From contig JAEUQN010000001.1 of assembly GCA_016789725.1 (NCBI GenBank), forward strand, positions 178,086 through 242,085: a stretch of DNA of 64,000 bases, read 5' to 3'. The position numbers were made by a program, and so were the translations under genes. A model generated the notes under the pieces. That model was given only the letters and a program-made list of their open reading frames with translations. It was not told the DNA's origin and did no database searches. This document shows positions 1-10,300 of this stretch, in pieces. Source of the stretch: Blastocatellia bacterium. GTDB lineage: Bacteria; Acidobacteriota; Blastocatellia; RBC074. Numbering within the stretch: position 1 is the stretch's first letter; each line of letters opens with the position of its first letter.

Positions 1-430
1 CCGCGCCAATTTCCAGTTGCCGAATCACGCGATTGATGCGGAAGTACGCGCTCATCGCGGCGTAAATCGCCACGAGCGCCGTTAAGACGGTAAAGAGCAA
101 GGTCAGATAGCCGAGTGTTGGATCAAGCGGGAGCGTGAAGGCGTTCAGCAAGTGCCGCGTATGTTCGTGTTCCGCTTGCCACTCTCCGCCCAGCCACATC
201 GCAGGCAGAAATGAGGCTAAGATCAGCCAGGCAGAAATAAGCGGGGGAAACATCAGCGCACGGGCATACAGACGGGCGCGTTGACGCGGATGCCAAAGTT
301 GTACAGATCGGTTAGCGCGAATGAAGGCGGTCAGGCAGAAACTGACGACCGAAAGAACCGTGTTCAGAAGAATGAAATTCTCCACGCTCGCCAGTGCGAG
401 TGTCCATCCAGATAAGCTGTACGAATTCAT
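1..430 (-). CDS. M56-family (BlaR1-like) membrane protein, partial
   Basis: This is the N-terminal part of a polytopic membrane protein that continues beyond the window edge. Reading the minus strand from the ATG at 430, the frame stays open to base 1 (143 codons). It holds about three hydrophobic segments: residues about 7-34, a second around 60-80, and a third around 105-125. The ATG overlaps the stop of the BlaI-type repressor gene (ATGA), so the two are translationally coupled. A membrane protein directly downstream of blaI is nearly always an M56 (BlaR1/MecR1) sensor peptidase. That assignment comes from context, because the HExxH region lies outside the window. Confidence 0.7.
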   Translation of the reverse strand, partial: MNSYSLSGWTLALASVENFILLNTVLSVVSFCLTAFIRANRSVQLWHPRQRARLYARALMFPPLISAWLILASFLPAMWLGGEWQAEHEHTRHLLNAFTLPLDPTLGYLTLLFTVLTALVAIYAAMSAYFRINRVIRQLEIGA

Positions 431-858
431 CGCTTCCGACCCTCTCGTTTCTCTTTGATGAGAGCTTCAAGGCGATCCAGATGCGCGTCGTCTTCCCCCA
501 CCAATTCGACAAAGGTAGACAGCACTGGTTCACCAATCCCACCGAGCAATGCGCCTAGCACTTCTTGCGCCATTGCGCGCTCGAACTGTTCACGGGTGTA
601 GCGGGGAGAATAGACAAACGCTTTGCCCTGCTTTTCGCGCGTTAGATAGCCTTTGCGGTGCATTCGATCCAGGGTTGTTAGCACGGTCGTGTGCGCAATC
701 TCGCGTTTGTGGCGGAGCGTTTCTTCGACTTCGTTGACGGTCTGCGCAGGTTGTTGCCAGAGGACACGCATCACCTCGGCTTCCAATTTGCCCAGCACCT
801 GTTTCAGTCCGCGACCGGCAGGGCGAAATCCACGCAATGCAATCTTTGACATTTTCAT
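427..858 (-). CDS. BlaI/MecI/CopY-family transcriptional repressor
   Basis: A winged-helix repressor of about 143 residues with the family hallmarks: L-x-x-LG-x-LE-x-E-V-M near the N-terminus, then the recognition helix region (HTTVLTTLDRMHRKGYL) and the wing (GKAFVYSPR). Family members bind a dyad operator as dimers and are inactivated by the partner M56 peptidase. A TTG lies three codons upstream, but the ATG at 858 has an AAAGG Shine-Dalgarno about 9 bases before it and is preferred. The gene is coupled to the downstream M56 gene by an ATGA overlap. A dyad lies about 50 bases upstream. Its targets may be beta-lactam or envelope-stress genes; the sequence does not say which. Confidence 0.9.
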   Translation of the reverse strand: MKMSKIALRGFRPAGRGLKQVLGKLEAEVMRVLWQQPAQTVNEVEETLRHKREIAHTTVLTTLDRMHRKGYLTREKQGKAFVYSPRYTREQFERAMAQEVLGALLGGIGEPVLSTFVELVGEDDAHLDRLEALIKEKREGRKR

Positions 859-904
859 ATCTGACAACCTTTCACCAAGGTGCAGGAAGAGTAATCTGCT
901 TTCT

Positions 905-927
905 GACTACCGTCAATAGTCGTTAGT
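905..927. promoter_or_regulatory. Candidate BlaI operator dyad
   Basis: An imperfect inverted repeat, ACTACCG-N8-CGTTAGT, lies upstream of the BlaI-type gene; the half-sites match at 6 of 7 positions. A second arrangement, GACTA-N7-TAGTC, overlaps it. BlaI-family operators commonly have ACTAC/GTAGT half-sites, and autoregulation is the family rule. The location and symmetry support an operator, but no binding was tested. Confidence 0.45.
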
Positions 928-997
928 GAAGCAAGCTATCATCTATGCGTTTCTCAAATCCTCGGTCTGCACGGCTGGATAGAAAAATAGAATTGCC

Positions 998-2674
998 CTA
1001 TTTCTCGACCGTCTTCTCCATAGACATCAATTGAAAAAGAATATACCCCTCACATTCTGCCAGCACCGGATAGATTCGGCGCAGATCAGCTTCAAGATTG
1101 CCCCTTCGATGCAGCGTGCTTTTGGCGGCGAGGTAGTAATTGGCTCCACGTTTGACGAACGAAGCGACGGCTGCAAGCGATTGCTCTTCGATGCAAATAT
1201 TGAAGCCCTTGCGATCCGTCCAGTACAGCATGAATGACGCATTGTACGCTGCTGGGTAGCCCGTTTCGTTCACACACGAACCGCCTGTTATTAAGACCAA
1301 AGTAGAGGCGGGAATTTGTGCCGCAAATGACGGGGCACAGCTTCGCAATTCAGACGCTTTCCAGTTATGCGCGTCCACAACAATTTGACGAGTCTGAAAG
1401 AGAAACACGCTGCAAAGGCTGATGACGCCAATAGACAAGAGAAATGTTTGCGAGACTGCTCCACCTTCAGCCCCGTTTTTTATCCGTTCTATCAGTACAA
1501 GAGTCGTCAAGACCAGCGTTGCAGAAGTAACGAAGCCGATCTCAAATCTTATTCCCGATAGTGGTAAGTAACTCGAAATCAGGAGAACCAGCGCGGAGAT
1601 TGCAGAGAGAGCTGCTAGTCGTTTGAGCCATCGCTTATCGCTCTGGAGATGAAGGATCGCTGCCGCCCCATTCCCCAATAACAGAGCGACGGCAGGCACA
1701 GAAGCGATGTGATAGTACGCCGCCCATTGTGCGGCAGTTGTGCGAGCCGCAATAAGGTAGTACACGGCAACAGCGATTCCCCAATAGACGCCATATTTGA
1801 CAGCCTTCTCGCGCCGGTTCAGCCAGATACCGAGGGCAATAATCAAGAATCCCAAAGGCATCCAGACATAGAAAGCTTCTGTGCGAGCAAGTCCCTTTAC
1901 AAAAAAAGGATTTGTAAACAAATCCCAGCCTACCCAATGGTATTCGTTGGAAAGCCCCAAGGAGAGTTGATTCTGTTTCCAGAACTGATGTGCGTGCGAA
2001 TACCAGAGTACGCCAGGAATCAACGCAATCGCGCCAAAGCCCCAAAATCTTAGTTTCGTCAACGCCGCGAAACCGACTTTTTCTATAATCAGCAATCCAA
2101 AAAACACGCCTAAATGCGCCGCTGTTGCTTTTGCCAGGATCGCCATTGAGATAGCAATCGCACTGCCCCAAAAGAATTTCTCTCCCTGATCCCGATGCCA
2201 ACAGATGAACCAATAACCGGCTAAGAGATAGAACAAAAACATCAACGCTTCCGGTTGTAAGGATGAGGAGATATTGATAACCAGCGGGCTGAGAGCAAAA
2301 AACAGAGCCGCGCATTGCGCGCCCAGTGGCGGCATCAAATCCCGTGCTAAGCGAATAAAAATCCATAGCGTCAGCAGGGAAAATAGAAATGAAATGACTC
2401 TGCCAATAAATTCATGGAAGCCGAAGATTTTATAGCTGAGCGCGATAAGCCAGGGGTACAGCGGAAACTCCATCTCTGCATACCCTGCGGTGTCACCGCG
2501 CCAATCTACTCTGGGGTAAAAGATATTCATTCCTTCGCGGTAGTAATTGCGCGCAATCCCTGCTTCATCAGACTCGCGCCAGGTAGGGCGATCCACTGGC
2601 CTCCAAATGTTGATCGCACGCACACCGGCCCCAAGAATGAAGATGAACAAACAAATAGACGACAACTTTTTCAT
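998..2674 (-). CDS. GT39/ArnT-like membrane glycosyltransferase
   Basis: A polytopic membrane protein of 558 residues with about ten hydrophobic helices. Near the N-terminus an acidic pair sits in the first periplasmic loop (WRESDEAGIARNYY), as in the GT39/PMT/ArnT superfamily, where it helps catalysis with polyprenyl-phosphate sugars. These enzymes move a sugar from the lipid carrier to a protein, lipid or glycan on the outer face of the inner membrane. The start overlaps the stop of the upstream nucleotidyltransferase/GT2 gene by four bases. That gene could provide the polyprenyl-phosphate-sugar donor, so the two form a plausible donor-transferase pair. The acceptor is unknown. Confidence 0.8.
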   Translation of the reverse strand: MKKLSSICLFIFILGAGVRAINIWRPVDRPTWRESDEAGIARNYYREGMNIFYPRVDWRGDTAGYAEMEFPLYPWLIALSYKIFGFHEFIGRVISFLFSLLTLWIFIRLARDLMPPLGAQCAALFFALSPLVINISSSLQPEALMFLFYLLAGYWFICWHRDQGEKFFWGSAIAISMAILAKATAAHLGVFFGLLIIEKVGFAALTKLRFWGFGAIALIPGVLWYSHAHQFWKQNQLSLGLSNEYHWVGWDLFTNPFFVKGLARTEAFYVWMPLGFLIIALGIWLNRREKAVKYGVYWGIAVAVYYLIAARTTAAQWAAYYHIASVPAVALLLGNGAAAILHLQSDKRWLKRLAALSAISALVLLISSYLPLSGIRFEIGFVTSATLVLTTLVLIERIKNGAEGGAVSQTFLLSIGVISLCSVFLFQTRQIVVDAHNWKASELRSCAPSFAAQIPASTLVLITGGSCVNETGYPAAYNASFMLYWTDRKGFNICIEEQSLAAVASFVKRGANYYLAAKSTLHRRGNLEADLRRIYPVLAECEGYILFQLMSMEKTVEK

Positions 2675-4176
2675 TGTGGAGAGTTGGAGGAAATGGTGGT
2701 TTGATGGGCAAGTTCTTGCAGCAACTGAAAATCCGTCCGCCCGAATCGCTGTCGCAAAATCGTGCGCAGCATCCTGAGCGCCGTTTGCGAAATCTTGAAG
2801 TAATTCGCCGAATGCTTCGATTCGCCGCCGATGCGTTCGTGATACGACACGGGCACTTCGATGATGCGTTTGTTAACTTGTAAGACGGCAATCATCATCT
2901 CCGGCGACAATTCCGGCCCGACGCCGCGCAGCAATGGGCGAATTGCTTGGTACGTTTCGCGCCACAACGCGCGGTAGGTGCAGCCGACATCGGTAAAGCG
3001 AGGCTGTTGTTTCCACCACAACGCTTCGACGCCTTTGGCAACGAATACATTGCCCCAACGCACGGGGCCGCGCATGTTTGTGCTTTGCTCGACCAACTCG
3101 CGCGTCGTGCGTGTGCCGACGACCATGTCCGCGTCTTTCAAGTATTCCAGTAGCTTGCTCAGGTCGCGCGATTTGAAGGAGTGATCCGCTTCGACAACGA
3201 CGAGGATGTCGCCAATAGCGCGATCCAAGCCGTAGCGAATCGTGTCGCCATAGCCAATGAGTTTTGCCGTTTCGACGCGCGCGCCTGCTGCTGCTGCGAC
3301 CTGTGCGGTGTTGTCGCGCGAGGAGTTGTTGACGACCAATACCTCGTCTACCTGATCTTTGAAATCGTCCACAACAAAGCCGATAGATTGCTCTTCGTTG
3401 TAAGCGGGAATCACGACGCTGACTTTGCAATTGGCAAAACGTTCCGCGCGAATTTTGTATTGCGCATAGTTGTAATCGTCTACGGTGTTGATGTTGAAGT
3501 ATTTGCCTGCGAGATAAAACGGACGCACAGCTTTGTCGGATTGCGCCAACAAATTGATTGCATCAATCAACTCAATGCGACCGGAGCGCGGCGAAACGGG
3601 CGTGTTGCGAATCGCGGTGAAGATGTCGGGCGTGAAAACGAATGTGCCGCAGCCGAGCAAATTGTTTTCGATAGTTTGCGGCTTTTCAATCAAAGACGTG
3701 ATCGCGCCATCGTTGATGTTCAGCGCGTAATTTTTCTTGATCTGATGCAGGTCTTTCGTCGCCAGCACACTGCAAATCGCTTTGGTTGTGGCGTCGAATT
3801 GGTTCAGCAACTGCGTGTGATTTGCCCGATGATACAGTTCATCGCCGAGAATCGTGACGAACGGTTGTTGCATCACTTCTTCCGCGAGCAACATGCCGCG
3901 CGCCAGACCAATGTCTGGCTCATCGCATTTCAAATAGCGCAGCGACACGCCAAGAGACTTCCCGCTCCCGTATCGGCTGATGAGCTGTTCACCTTCATAG
4001 CCAACGATGATCGTGATGTCTTTAATTGCTAAGGCATCGCGCAGGATTTCGATGTTTCGTTGCAGCAACGTCTTCCCGTCAATTTCGAGTAAGGGCTTAG
4101 GCGTATATTGGGTTTTGGGATAGGCACGGAGACCACGACCAGCCGCAGGAATCAGTGCCTGAGAGATAGAGTACAT
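2671..4176 (-). CDS. Fused NTP-transferase / DPM-like glycosyltransferase 2
   Basis: A two-domain protein of 501 residues. Residues about 1-235 form a sugar-phosphate nucleotidyltransferase, with the motif IPAAGRGLRAYPKT and a downstream PKPLLEIDGK. Residues about 250-480 form a family 2 glycosyltransferase of the dolichol/polyprenyl-phosphate-mannose synthase type (VVIPAYNEEQSIG, VVNNSSRDNT, VVVEADHS, and a QxPRFTDVGCTYRA stretch). The first domain would make an NDP-sugar and the second would transfer the sugar to a polyprenyl phosphate. The 4-base overlap with the downstream GT39-like gene suggests that enzyme uses the product. Each domain is common alone; the fusion is less usual. No membrane anchor is obvious. 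Confidence 0.85.
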   Translation of the reverse strand: MYSISQALIPAAGRGLRAYPKTQYTPKPLLEIDGKTLLQRNIEILRDALAIKDITIIVGYEGEQLISRYGSGKSLGVSLRYLKCDEPDIGLARGMLLAEEVMQQPFVTILGDELYHRANHTQLLNQFDATTKAICSVLATKDLHQIKKNYALNINDGAITSLIEKPQTIENNLLGCGTFVFTPDIFTAIRNTPVSPRSGRIELIDAINLLAQSDKAVRPFYLAGKYFNINTVDDYNYAQYKIRAERFANCKVSVVIPAYNEEQSIGFVVDDFKDQVDEVLVVNNSSRDNTAQVAAAAGARVETAKLIGYGDTIRYGLDRAIGDILVVVEADHSFKSRDLSKLLEYLKDADMVVGTRTTRELVEQSTNMRGPVRWGNVFVAKGVEALWWKQQPRFTDVGCTYRALWRETYQAIRPLLRGVGPELSPEMMIAVLQVNKRIIEVPVSYHERIGGESKHSANYFKISQTALRMLRTILRQRFGRTDFQLLQELAHQTTISSNSPQ

Positions 4177-4266
4177 TGGTTGATTTAGAGGTTACCGATA
4201 TGATTGCGTTTGCCGGAATCAGCAAACGCAATGAATTCTTTAGCAATGGCTGTGCCAAAGCCGCAC

Positions 4267-4938
4267 TTATGTGCGCCCTGGCTTCAACGCACAATGTAAG
4301 CGGATGGTGCCGAAAAGGGTGTTGAAGTGGCTGGTTTCCTGTACATGAGTAAAGCCTGCCTGCTCAATAAAAGCGGGCAGCCGTCCGGCAAAGTTATCTA
4401 TTGTCGTTGCCCCATCGAACCTGACAATTGCTTGTGAGGCCACTTTCATTAGCCCATTCTGCGGCATGCCCCAATCGGCAACATGAAATTCGCCACCCGG
4501 TTTCAGCACGCGCCAGACTTCGGTCAGCGTTCGCCGCTTATTTTCGGGCGTGAGATGATGAAAGAAGAGGCTTGATAACACGCGGTCGAAAGATTCATTG
4601 GCGTAGGGCAATTCATACGATAACCCTTCATCAAGCTGCACCTCGACGTTTGCCTGGTGCGCTTTGGTGCGGGCCAAGTGAAGAATCGCCGGATCGCCAT
4701 CAATGCCCACGACGGTAGCACCCGCGTGCGCTTGCTTGATCGCAATAGTCAGCGTTGCTGTGCCACAGGCCAAATCAAGCACGCGGTGTCCGCGATAAAT
4801 CCGCGCTTGAGCCAGCAACGCCGATTTGAACGCGGCCTCGCGTGTCGTCAGCCGGACAACCGGGTCATAGAGAAACGTTAGCCCGTCATAGCTGAGGGCG
4901 GGAATATAATTTTCATCTTTGTGCTTCATCGTCACCAT
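4267..4938 (-). CDS. Class I SAM-dependent methyltransferase
   Basis: About 223 residues with a Rossmann-type methyltransferase core. Motif I is VLDLACGTATLTIAI, the acidic end of strand 2 is VVGIDGD, and VWRVLKPGGEFHVADWG is the motif typical of UbiE/Methyltransf_11 enzymes. The start is taken at the ATG at 4938, which overlaps the stop of the preceding exported-protein gene by one base (TGATG). A longer in-frame extension exists but would run inside that gene. It is the last gene of the MerR-controlled metal operon. Methylation of a metalloid, quinone or small molecule are all possible, and no arsenite-methyltransferase cysteine pattern is seen. Confidence 0.8.
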   Translation of the reverse strand: MVTMKHKDENYIPALSYDGLTFLYDPVVRLTTREAAFKSALLAQARIYRGHRVLDLACGTATLTIAIKQAHAGATVVGIDGDPAILHLARTKAHQANVEVQLDEGLSYELPYANESFDRVLSSLFFHHLTPENKRRTLTEVWRVLKPGGEFHVADWGMPQNGLMKVASQAIVRFDGATTIDNFAGRLPAFIEQAGFTHVQETSHFNTLFGTIRLHCALKPGRT

Positions 4939-6092
4939 CAGTAGATAATTGTGAAGCTGCCATCTTTCTCCACGACAACGGCAGCAAAGCTCCAAACCGG
5001 AATCCCCGGCATCTCGCTTTTTGCGCCGACGGGCTTTCCGTTTGCATCGTAACGCTGCCACGCCAGCGAGCCGCCTTTCTTCCACCCCGTGCCTTCTGTC
5101 CAGACCAGCATTGTCTCCTTGCGTGCATTTGTGGCAATCACGGGATGCTTACTTTTTCCCGCCATACCAGTTGCTGGAACGGGAAGAATTGACTGCGGCT
5201 TTTTCAGATCAAGTGCAGCAAAATAGACTTGCCCTTGTGTCTCCCACGCCGCGAGTAACCCATTTGCTCCATCAGCCAACGTTGCCGAACTCATGGGACA
5301 GACGTCCAGCTTCCACTTGTCGAGCAGTGTTCCTGAGAAACTCTGCCCGTGATTTTCGGAAGTCAGCAGATACATATCGCGGTTTACGTTCTCTCTGGCA
5401 GCGCGATACAACAAATGTACACGCCCTTGCTGATCGCTGAAAGCACGCATTCCGCAGCAACCACAAGCGCCGGTCGGCTCGTTCCACGCGGGAACTTCGC
5501 GCGCGAACGTCTTTCCGTCATCCGTCGAACGAGCAACCCAAACGCGGCGATGCTCTTCGCCGGTCTGCTCTCCCTTGCCGTGCCACACGACAAACACGTT
5601 GCCCGATTTATCCGCCGCGACCGACCCGCCGCCATCCAGCCCGCCAGAGAATTGCATCACGTTGCGCTGGGATTCAAAGGCTGTGCGCGCATCGTTCATT
5701 CGCGCGTAAAACATTGCTGCCTCGTGACCGGGTTTGTGTGGCCCGTTCCAGGCAACATGAACGCGCCCATTTTTTCCAATCGCTAAATGTGCCCCGCGAA
5801 TCGTTCCAGTAGCGATGGCAGTATTCGGCTCGCTGTTAATGCGAAGAGGCACAGTGAATTCCGTTTTGCCAGCATCACGCCGCACGTAATAGAGATCGCC
5901 GCCACCCGGCTCGCCCACAAAATAGATGAGTTGAAGCGTGCCGCGTGCATCTATCACGGCCTGTGGTTGCAGCCCATTGTTGGGAACACGAAGTAGCTTT
6001 ACGCCGCCACCCGATTGCGCATTGAGGTGAACTGTCAAAGCAACCAGGAAAAGCGTAAGGGAAAAGAATTTCTGGTAAGGTCGGTGTTTCAT
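4938..6092 (-). CDS. Exported Asp-box (BNR) beta-propeller protein with CxCC motif
   Basis: A 384-residue protein with a signal peptide (about residues 1-26, ending LNAQS). Sialidase-like repeats include an Asp-box (STDDGKTF, around 189-196). Homologues are often annotated as exo-alpha-sialidase, but the catalytic Arg triad of true sialidases was not identified. A cysteine cluster CGCC lies at 210-213 and a lone CP at 265. The adjacent upstream gene encodes a paralogue with the same CxCC...CP layout. Both sit between a TonB receptor and a methyltransferase in an operon headed by merR and a Cu+ ATPase, so an extracytoplasmic metal-binding role is inferred. The gap to the upstream gene is 10 bases. 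Confidence 0.75.
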   Translation of the reverse strand: MKHRPYQKFFSLTLFLVALTVHLNAQSGGGVKLLRVPNNGLQPQAVIDARGTLQLIYFVGEPGGGDLYYVRRDAGKTEFTVPLRINSEPNTAIATGTIRGAHLAIGKNGRVHVAWNGPHKPGHEAAMFYARMNDARTAFESQRNVMQFSGGLDGGGSVAADKSGNVFVVWHGKGEQTGEEHRRVWVARSTDDGKTFAREVPAWNEPTGACGCCGMRAFSDQQGRVHLLYRAARENVNRDMYLLTSENHGQSFSGTLLDKWKLDVCPMSSATLADGANGLLAAWETQGQVYFAALDLKKPQSILPVPATGMAGKSKHPVIATNARKETMLVWTEGTGWKKGGSLAWQRYDANGKPVGAKSEMPGIPVWSFAAVVVEKDGSFTIIY

Positions 6093-6102
6093 CTAATCCT
6101 CT

Positions 6103-7287
6103 CTATTTGAGCGGCAATGTTGCCGTTAGTACGCGCGCGCCAGTCCACGCAAAAACCAGAGTTTTGCCGACGCGCGCCATTTGTGGGAAGCCATTCGAGC
6201 GTGCCGCCCCAGTCGTAGAAACAACCATTGCCGGATCGAATTTGCCATCCGGTTTCACACGCCGCACACGGACTTCGCCACCGCCTTGTATCTTTTCCAG
6301 CCAACAAACCAGCGCGCTGCCGTCCGCCAAAAGCAACGTTTCCACACGTCCTGCGGGGTTGCCATCATCCACCGTAATCGGCTCGCCGAAGTTCACGCCA
6401 GCATCATTGGAAAAAGCCAGTTTTACGTGCGGCTTATTGTTGACGCCTGTATACCAAGCCACTGCGACGCGGCGACCAGCAGCCGCTACCGATGGGCCGT
6501 TCACCGGGCAGCCATTGATCTGCCAGCCATCTTTGAAAACGGAGACGGGTTGGCTCCATTTGCCGTCGCGCAGGCGCACGATGGAGTTATCACGAATCTC
6601 TTGCTCGGAGCGGTCACGATAAACGACAACCGGGCCATCTGCCGTCATCGCCGCCGAGGTCTGACAGCATTCACACACGCGCGTATCCAGTACCGCTTCA
6701 TCGGTCAGAGTGCCGTCGCGTTTGATCTTCACATAACGCAGCGTCATATTACCGTGACCATGATCATGGCTGCCCTCGCCCGGTTTCATCTCGCGCCCAT
6801 CGAGCCACACCGCCGCCAGATTGCCGTCCTTTGCTGCGAACAGTGAAACAAAACCATGTTCCGCCTTCACTCCGTCACGATGTGGTACGAACGGTTTACC
6901 CCACGTTTTGCCGCCATCGAATGACCGTGAAATCGTCACATCGTACTCAAACGTCCCTGGCCCGCTCTTCGCCAGCCAATGCGCTGCCAGCGAACCGTCC
7001 GGCAAGGCAATCATCGAAGGAAAGTCCGCCCAGTTGACGAACCAATTCGAGCCTTCCGCAATGGTTTGCGGCGCTGACCATTTTTCTTTTTCCAGCACGG
7101 AAAACCGTAGTGAGACCCGCCCTTCGCCGAGCCGCTCAATCCAACTCAAGTAGACGCGACCGTTCGGCGAGACGGTCAGGTTTGGTTGACCGCTGCCTTG
7201 CCCCGCAGGCGAAGGCAGCTCGCGGACTTGTGCAAATCCAAGCGTCGAGAACAGCAAGACACTGGCAATCATCAATAATTTGTTCAT
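6103..7287 (-). CDS. Exported Asp-box (BNR) beta-propeller protein with CxCC motif, paralogue
   Basis: A 394-residue protein with a signal peptide (about 1-19, ending GFAQ) and sialidase-type beta-propeller repeats. A clear Asp-box SFDGGKTW lies at about 122-129. A cysteine cluster CECC occupies 205-208 and is followed by a conserved CP at 260-261, the same arrangement as in the downstream paralogue. A histidine-rich stretch (GSHDHGHG, about 172-179) may add metal ligands. It lies 31 bases downstream of the TonB receptor and 10 bases before its paralogue. Automatic annotation would probably say sialidase; the cysteine clusters and operon point instead to metal handling at the envelope. The function is not proven. 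Confidence 0.75.
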   Translation of the reverse strand: MNKLLMIASVLLFSTLGFAQVRELPSPAGQGSGQPNLTVSPNGRVYLSWIERLGEGRVSLRFSVLEKEKWSAPQTIAEGSNWFVNWADFPSMIALPDGSLAAHWLAKSGPGTFEYDVTISRSFDGGKTWGKPFVPHRDGVKAEHGFVSLFAAKDGNLAAVWLDGREMKPGEGSHDHGHGNMTLRYVKIKRDGTLTDEAVLDTRVCECCQTSAAMTADGPVVVYRDRSEQEIRDNSIVRLRDGKWSQPVSVFKDGWQINGCPVNGPSVAAAGRRVAVAWYTGVNNKPHVKLAFSNDAGVNFGEPITVDDGNPAGRVETLLLADGSALVCWLEKIQGGGEVRVRRVKPDGKFDPAMVVSTTGAARSNGFPQMARVGKTLVFAWTGARVLTATLPLK

Positions 7288-7318
7288 TTCTGTGATTCCT
7301 TTCCTTTGTGTGATTCGC

Positions 7319-10300
7319 TCAAAACTGTAGCTTCAGCGCCAGTTGTAGTGAACGCGGCCCGCCGATTTGATAGAGCGGACTCATGCCGCCCAGCCCGCTG
7401 CTCAACATCTGCGACGCGCGCCCAAAGATCGCGCTCGTCAGAATGCCGTTGGGATTGGCGAAGTTCGCATGGTTGAAAAGATTGAAAGCGTCCAGACGGA
7501 ATTGCAGATTCAGCGATTCGACCAGTTTGAAGTCGCGGCGCAAGGCTACGTCAAGCTGATTCGCCCCAAAGCCGCGCAGTACGTTGCGTCCGAGCGTGCC
7601 TTGCCGTCCTTGCGCAATGGGCGTCACTCCGTCAAAGGCCGCCGGATTGAAGCGCCTGCCGCCCGCGAATGACGGGTCATTCAGATAGAGCGGCCGCCCC
7701 GCTACCAAATCAGGGCGCGAAACCGTCGTGAAGCCCAGACCGAAGGGGTCGCGCCCTGACAGGACATTGACCGGCGTGGCCGAACGCGCGCGAATAATCG
7801 TATCAAGCCCGAAGCCGCCGAAGATGGCTTTGCCCGCGCCATCGGCAAACGGTGATGGAATGGCATAGCTGATGGCCGCATTGAAGGCGTGCCGCAGATC
7901 GAAGCTCGAAGGGCCACGATCCTGTTTCGGATCGAAGCGGCCCGTCGGCGATTGCCGGTTCTGAAACGACTCTTCGGACACGATGTCGAGCGATTTGGCA
8001 AAGGTGTAGGAAACCAATGCCTGCAATCCTTTTGACAGCCGCCGCTGATATTGCAACTGCAAACTGTGGTAATCCGACGTGGCATCGTTTGTCACTGCAT
8101 CAATGCGCGTGAAGAAGCCTGGGTTGACCAGTGTCGTCACACGTCCCATGCGTCTGCCGTTCGCGCCAACGTAGGTCGCTTTGACCACGTTGCTCGCGCC
8201 GATGGCCTGCTCGATGGCTACGTTGTATTGCAGCGTGTAAGGCAGTTTGAAATCGCGTTGATAAGCGAAGATGCGCGGATAAGGGGGGTTGGGATTGACG
8301 GCGGGCGGCTGCACGGCTGCGGTGGCTGCCGTGAACGTCTGATTGGTCAACCCCAGCGTGCGCGCGTTCGGATAAAGCGTCGTGCTGAATGCCGTCCCGG
8401 TGAAGTTGTAACCCAGATCGTAAAACACGCCGAAGCCGCCGCGTAAGACCGTGCCGCGCTTTTGTGAAAGCTGATAAGAAACGCCTACGCGCGGTGAGAT
8501 GTTATTGAAGGTCGTTTCGTAAAAGCGCGTCCCGCGCGGCGCAAGGGCGGTCGGGTTATTCAAGGTCAAGACCGTCACCGGTTCGCGCCCGTCTTTCTCT
8601 GAAGGCGCGGGGTTGACCTCGTAACGCAAACCGTAAGTGAACGTCAGCCGGCTGTTCGTCCGCCAGGTGTCTTGTGCATACGCCGAAAAGTTTTGATAGA
8701 CCGGGCGCAACACCGCGTCTATGCCGACGAGAGAGGCTGTCGGCGCTATGCCGCCCACAAGTGACGTGATATTCGGAAAGATGAAATTCCGCCGATACGT
8801 GCCGCTGTCGGCGGTGGGTGCGAGGCGGCGGTAATCTACGCCGAATTTCAGCGCGTGCCCGCCCACCGTGTAAGACAGATTGTTGACGAGATTGAATTGC
8901 CGCTGTTTTTGATCGGAAAACAAGCCGTCGCTGATGGTGTTCTCGCCCGATGGATCAACTTCGATGTAAATGTACCCTTGCGGCCCCGAAGTGAACGACG
9001 GATACAAGCTCGATTGCGGCGGGATAATCGCGCCGCCGAAATTGTCAATGAAGTACGATTGGTTGACCCCCGCTTTACTGTAATTAACGCGCAGATCATT
9101 GTTGAGGCGCGGGCCGAACGTCATGGTCGCTCCTGCCGTGTAAGTGTCGGTTTTATGATCCAGCCGCGCTACGCAACTGGCCGCACAGAAGCGCGCGCGT
9201 TCATCCGTCACCGAAGGCGCGTGGTTGACGCGCCCGAACAGCGACAGTTTCGGGCCGAAGTTCTGGTCAATGCGAAAGCTGGTGGCGTCAAGCGAAGAAG
9301 GTTTGGAGAACGCGGCCTGATACGGCGCGGCGTTCGGCGTAGCCGCCAGAGGCGCGCCCGTCGGCAGCGGGAAAGCGTTGAGAATATCGCGCAAGACACC
9401 GGTCGCGTTTTGCCGCGCTGCCAGCGAAGGAACTTGCAAGGGCACGGTCACAAAGGGCGTTCGCAGCCGCACGCCTTCATACGAAAAGAAAAAGAACGTC
9501 CGATTGCGCCCGTCATAAGCGAACGGCCCAAATGCAGATTTCGGTAAAAGCACGGGGCCGCCCACTACGCCGCCGAAATCGTTTTGCTGAATCGGGGGAC
9601 GTTTCAGATTGTTGGCATTGGCGAAAAAGTTGTTGGCGTCGAACTTGTCGTTGCGCAGGTATTCAAAAATCGAACCATGAAAATCGTTCGTGCCAGAGCG
9701 CGTGACAAGCTGAACCTGCGCGCCCGGTTGCCGCCCGAATTCCGGCGCGTAGGTCGAAGTCTGAATCGAAAACTCCTGCACGGCATCCACCGAAGCCAGA
9801 CTGGCCGTGCTGCCCTGCGAAGAATACGAAGGCACGCCGCCTCCGGCAGTTTCATACAGCGTCGTTGAGGCCGACGAACCGAAATTCGCGCTGACGCCGT
9901 CCACCGTGAAGTAATTCGATCCCGCGCGCTGCCCGTTGACCGAAAACTGTCCCGGCGTGACCAGATTCGATGGCGTGATGACGACGCCCGGCGAAAGCTC
10001 GACCAGCGTCTGGAAGCTGCGCCCGTTGAGCGGCTGGTTCTCTACGAACTGGCGATTGACCAGCGTCGCCACCGCAGGTGCTTCGCTGACGAGCGAGGCT
10101 TCGGTGATCGTGACGGTTTCGCCGACCTGCGCGACCTTCAATTGAATCCTGATCGAACTCTGATCGCCTACGTTCAGCGCCACGTCAGGCAATTCCGCCG
10201 TAGCGAAGCCGGAGCGCTGCACCCTGATTTTGTAATGGCTCGGCAGCAGTTGCGGCACGATGAAAAAGCCGTCGCTGTTGGTGGTCGTTTGTCGCTCCAC

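Noticed and set aside
3181..4032. Long open frame (283 codons) on the plus strand
   Set aside because: It runs antisense through the nucleotidyltransferase domain of the fused GT2 gene, whose motifs are unmistakable; the plus-strand protein has no recognisable composition or ribosome-binding site.
4938..7287. Naming the two Asp-box proteins as sialidases
   Set aside because: Asp-boxes occur in many propellers; the sialidase catalytic Arg triad was not identified, and the CxCC motifs and copper operon argue for another role.
8855..9547. Plus-strand frame of 230 codons
   Set aside because: It is antisense to the beta-barrel of the TonB receptor and very Arg-rich, as expected of a shadow of a GC-rich coding strand.
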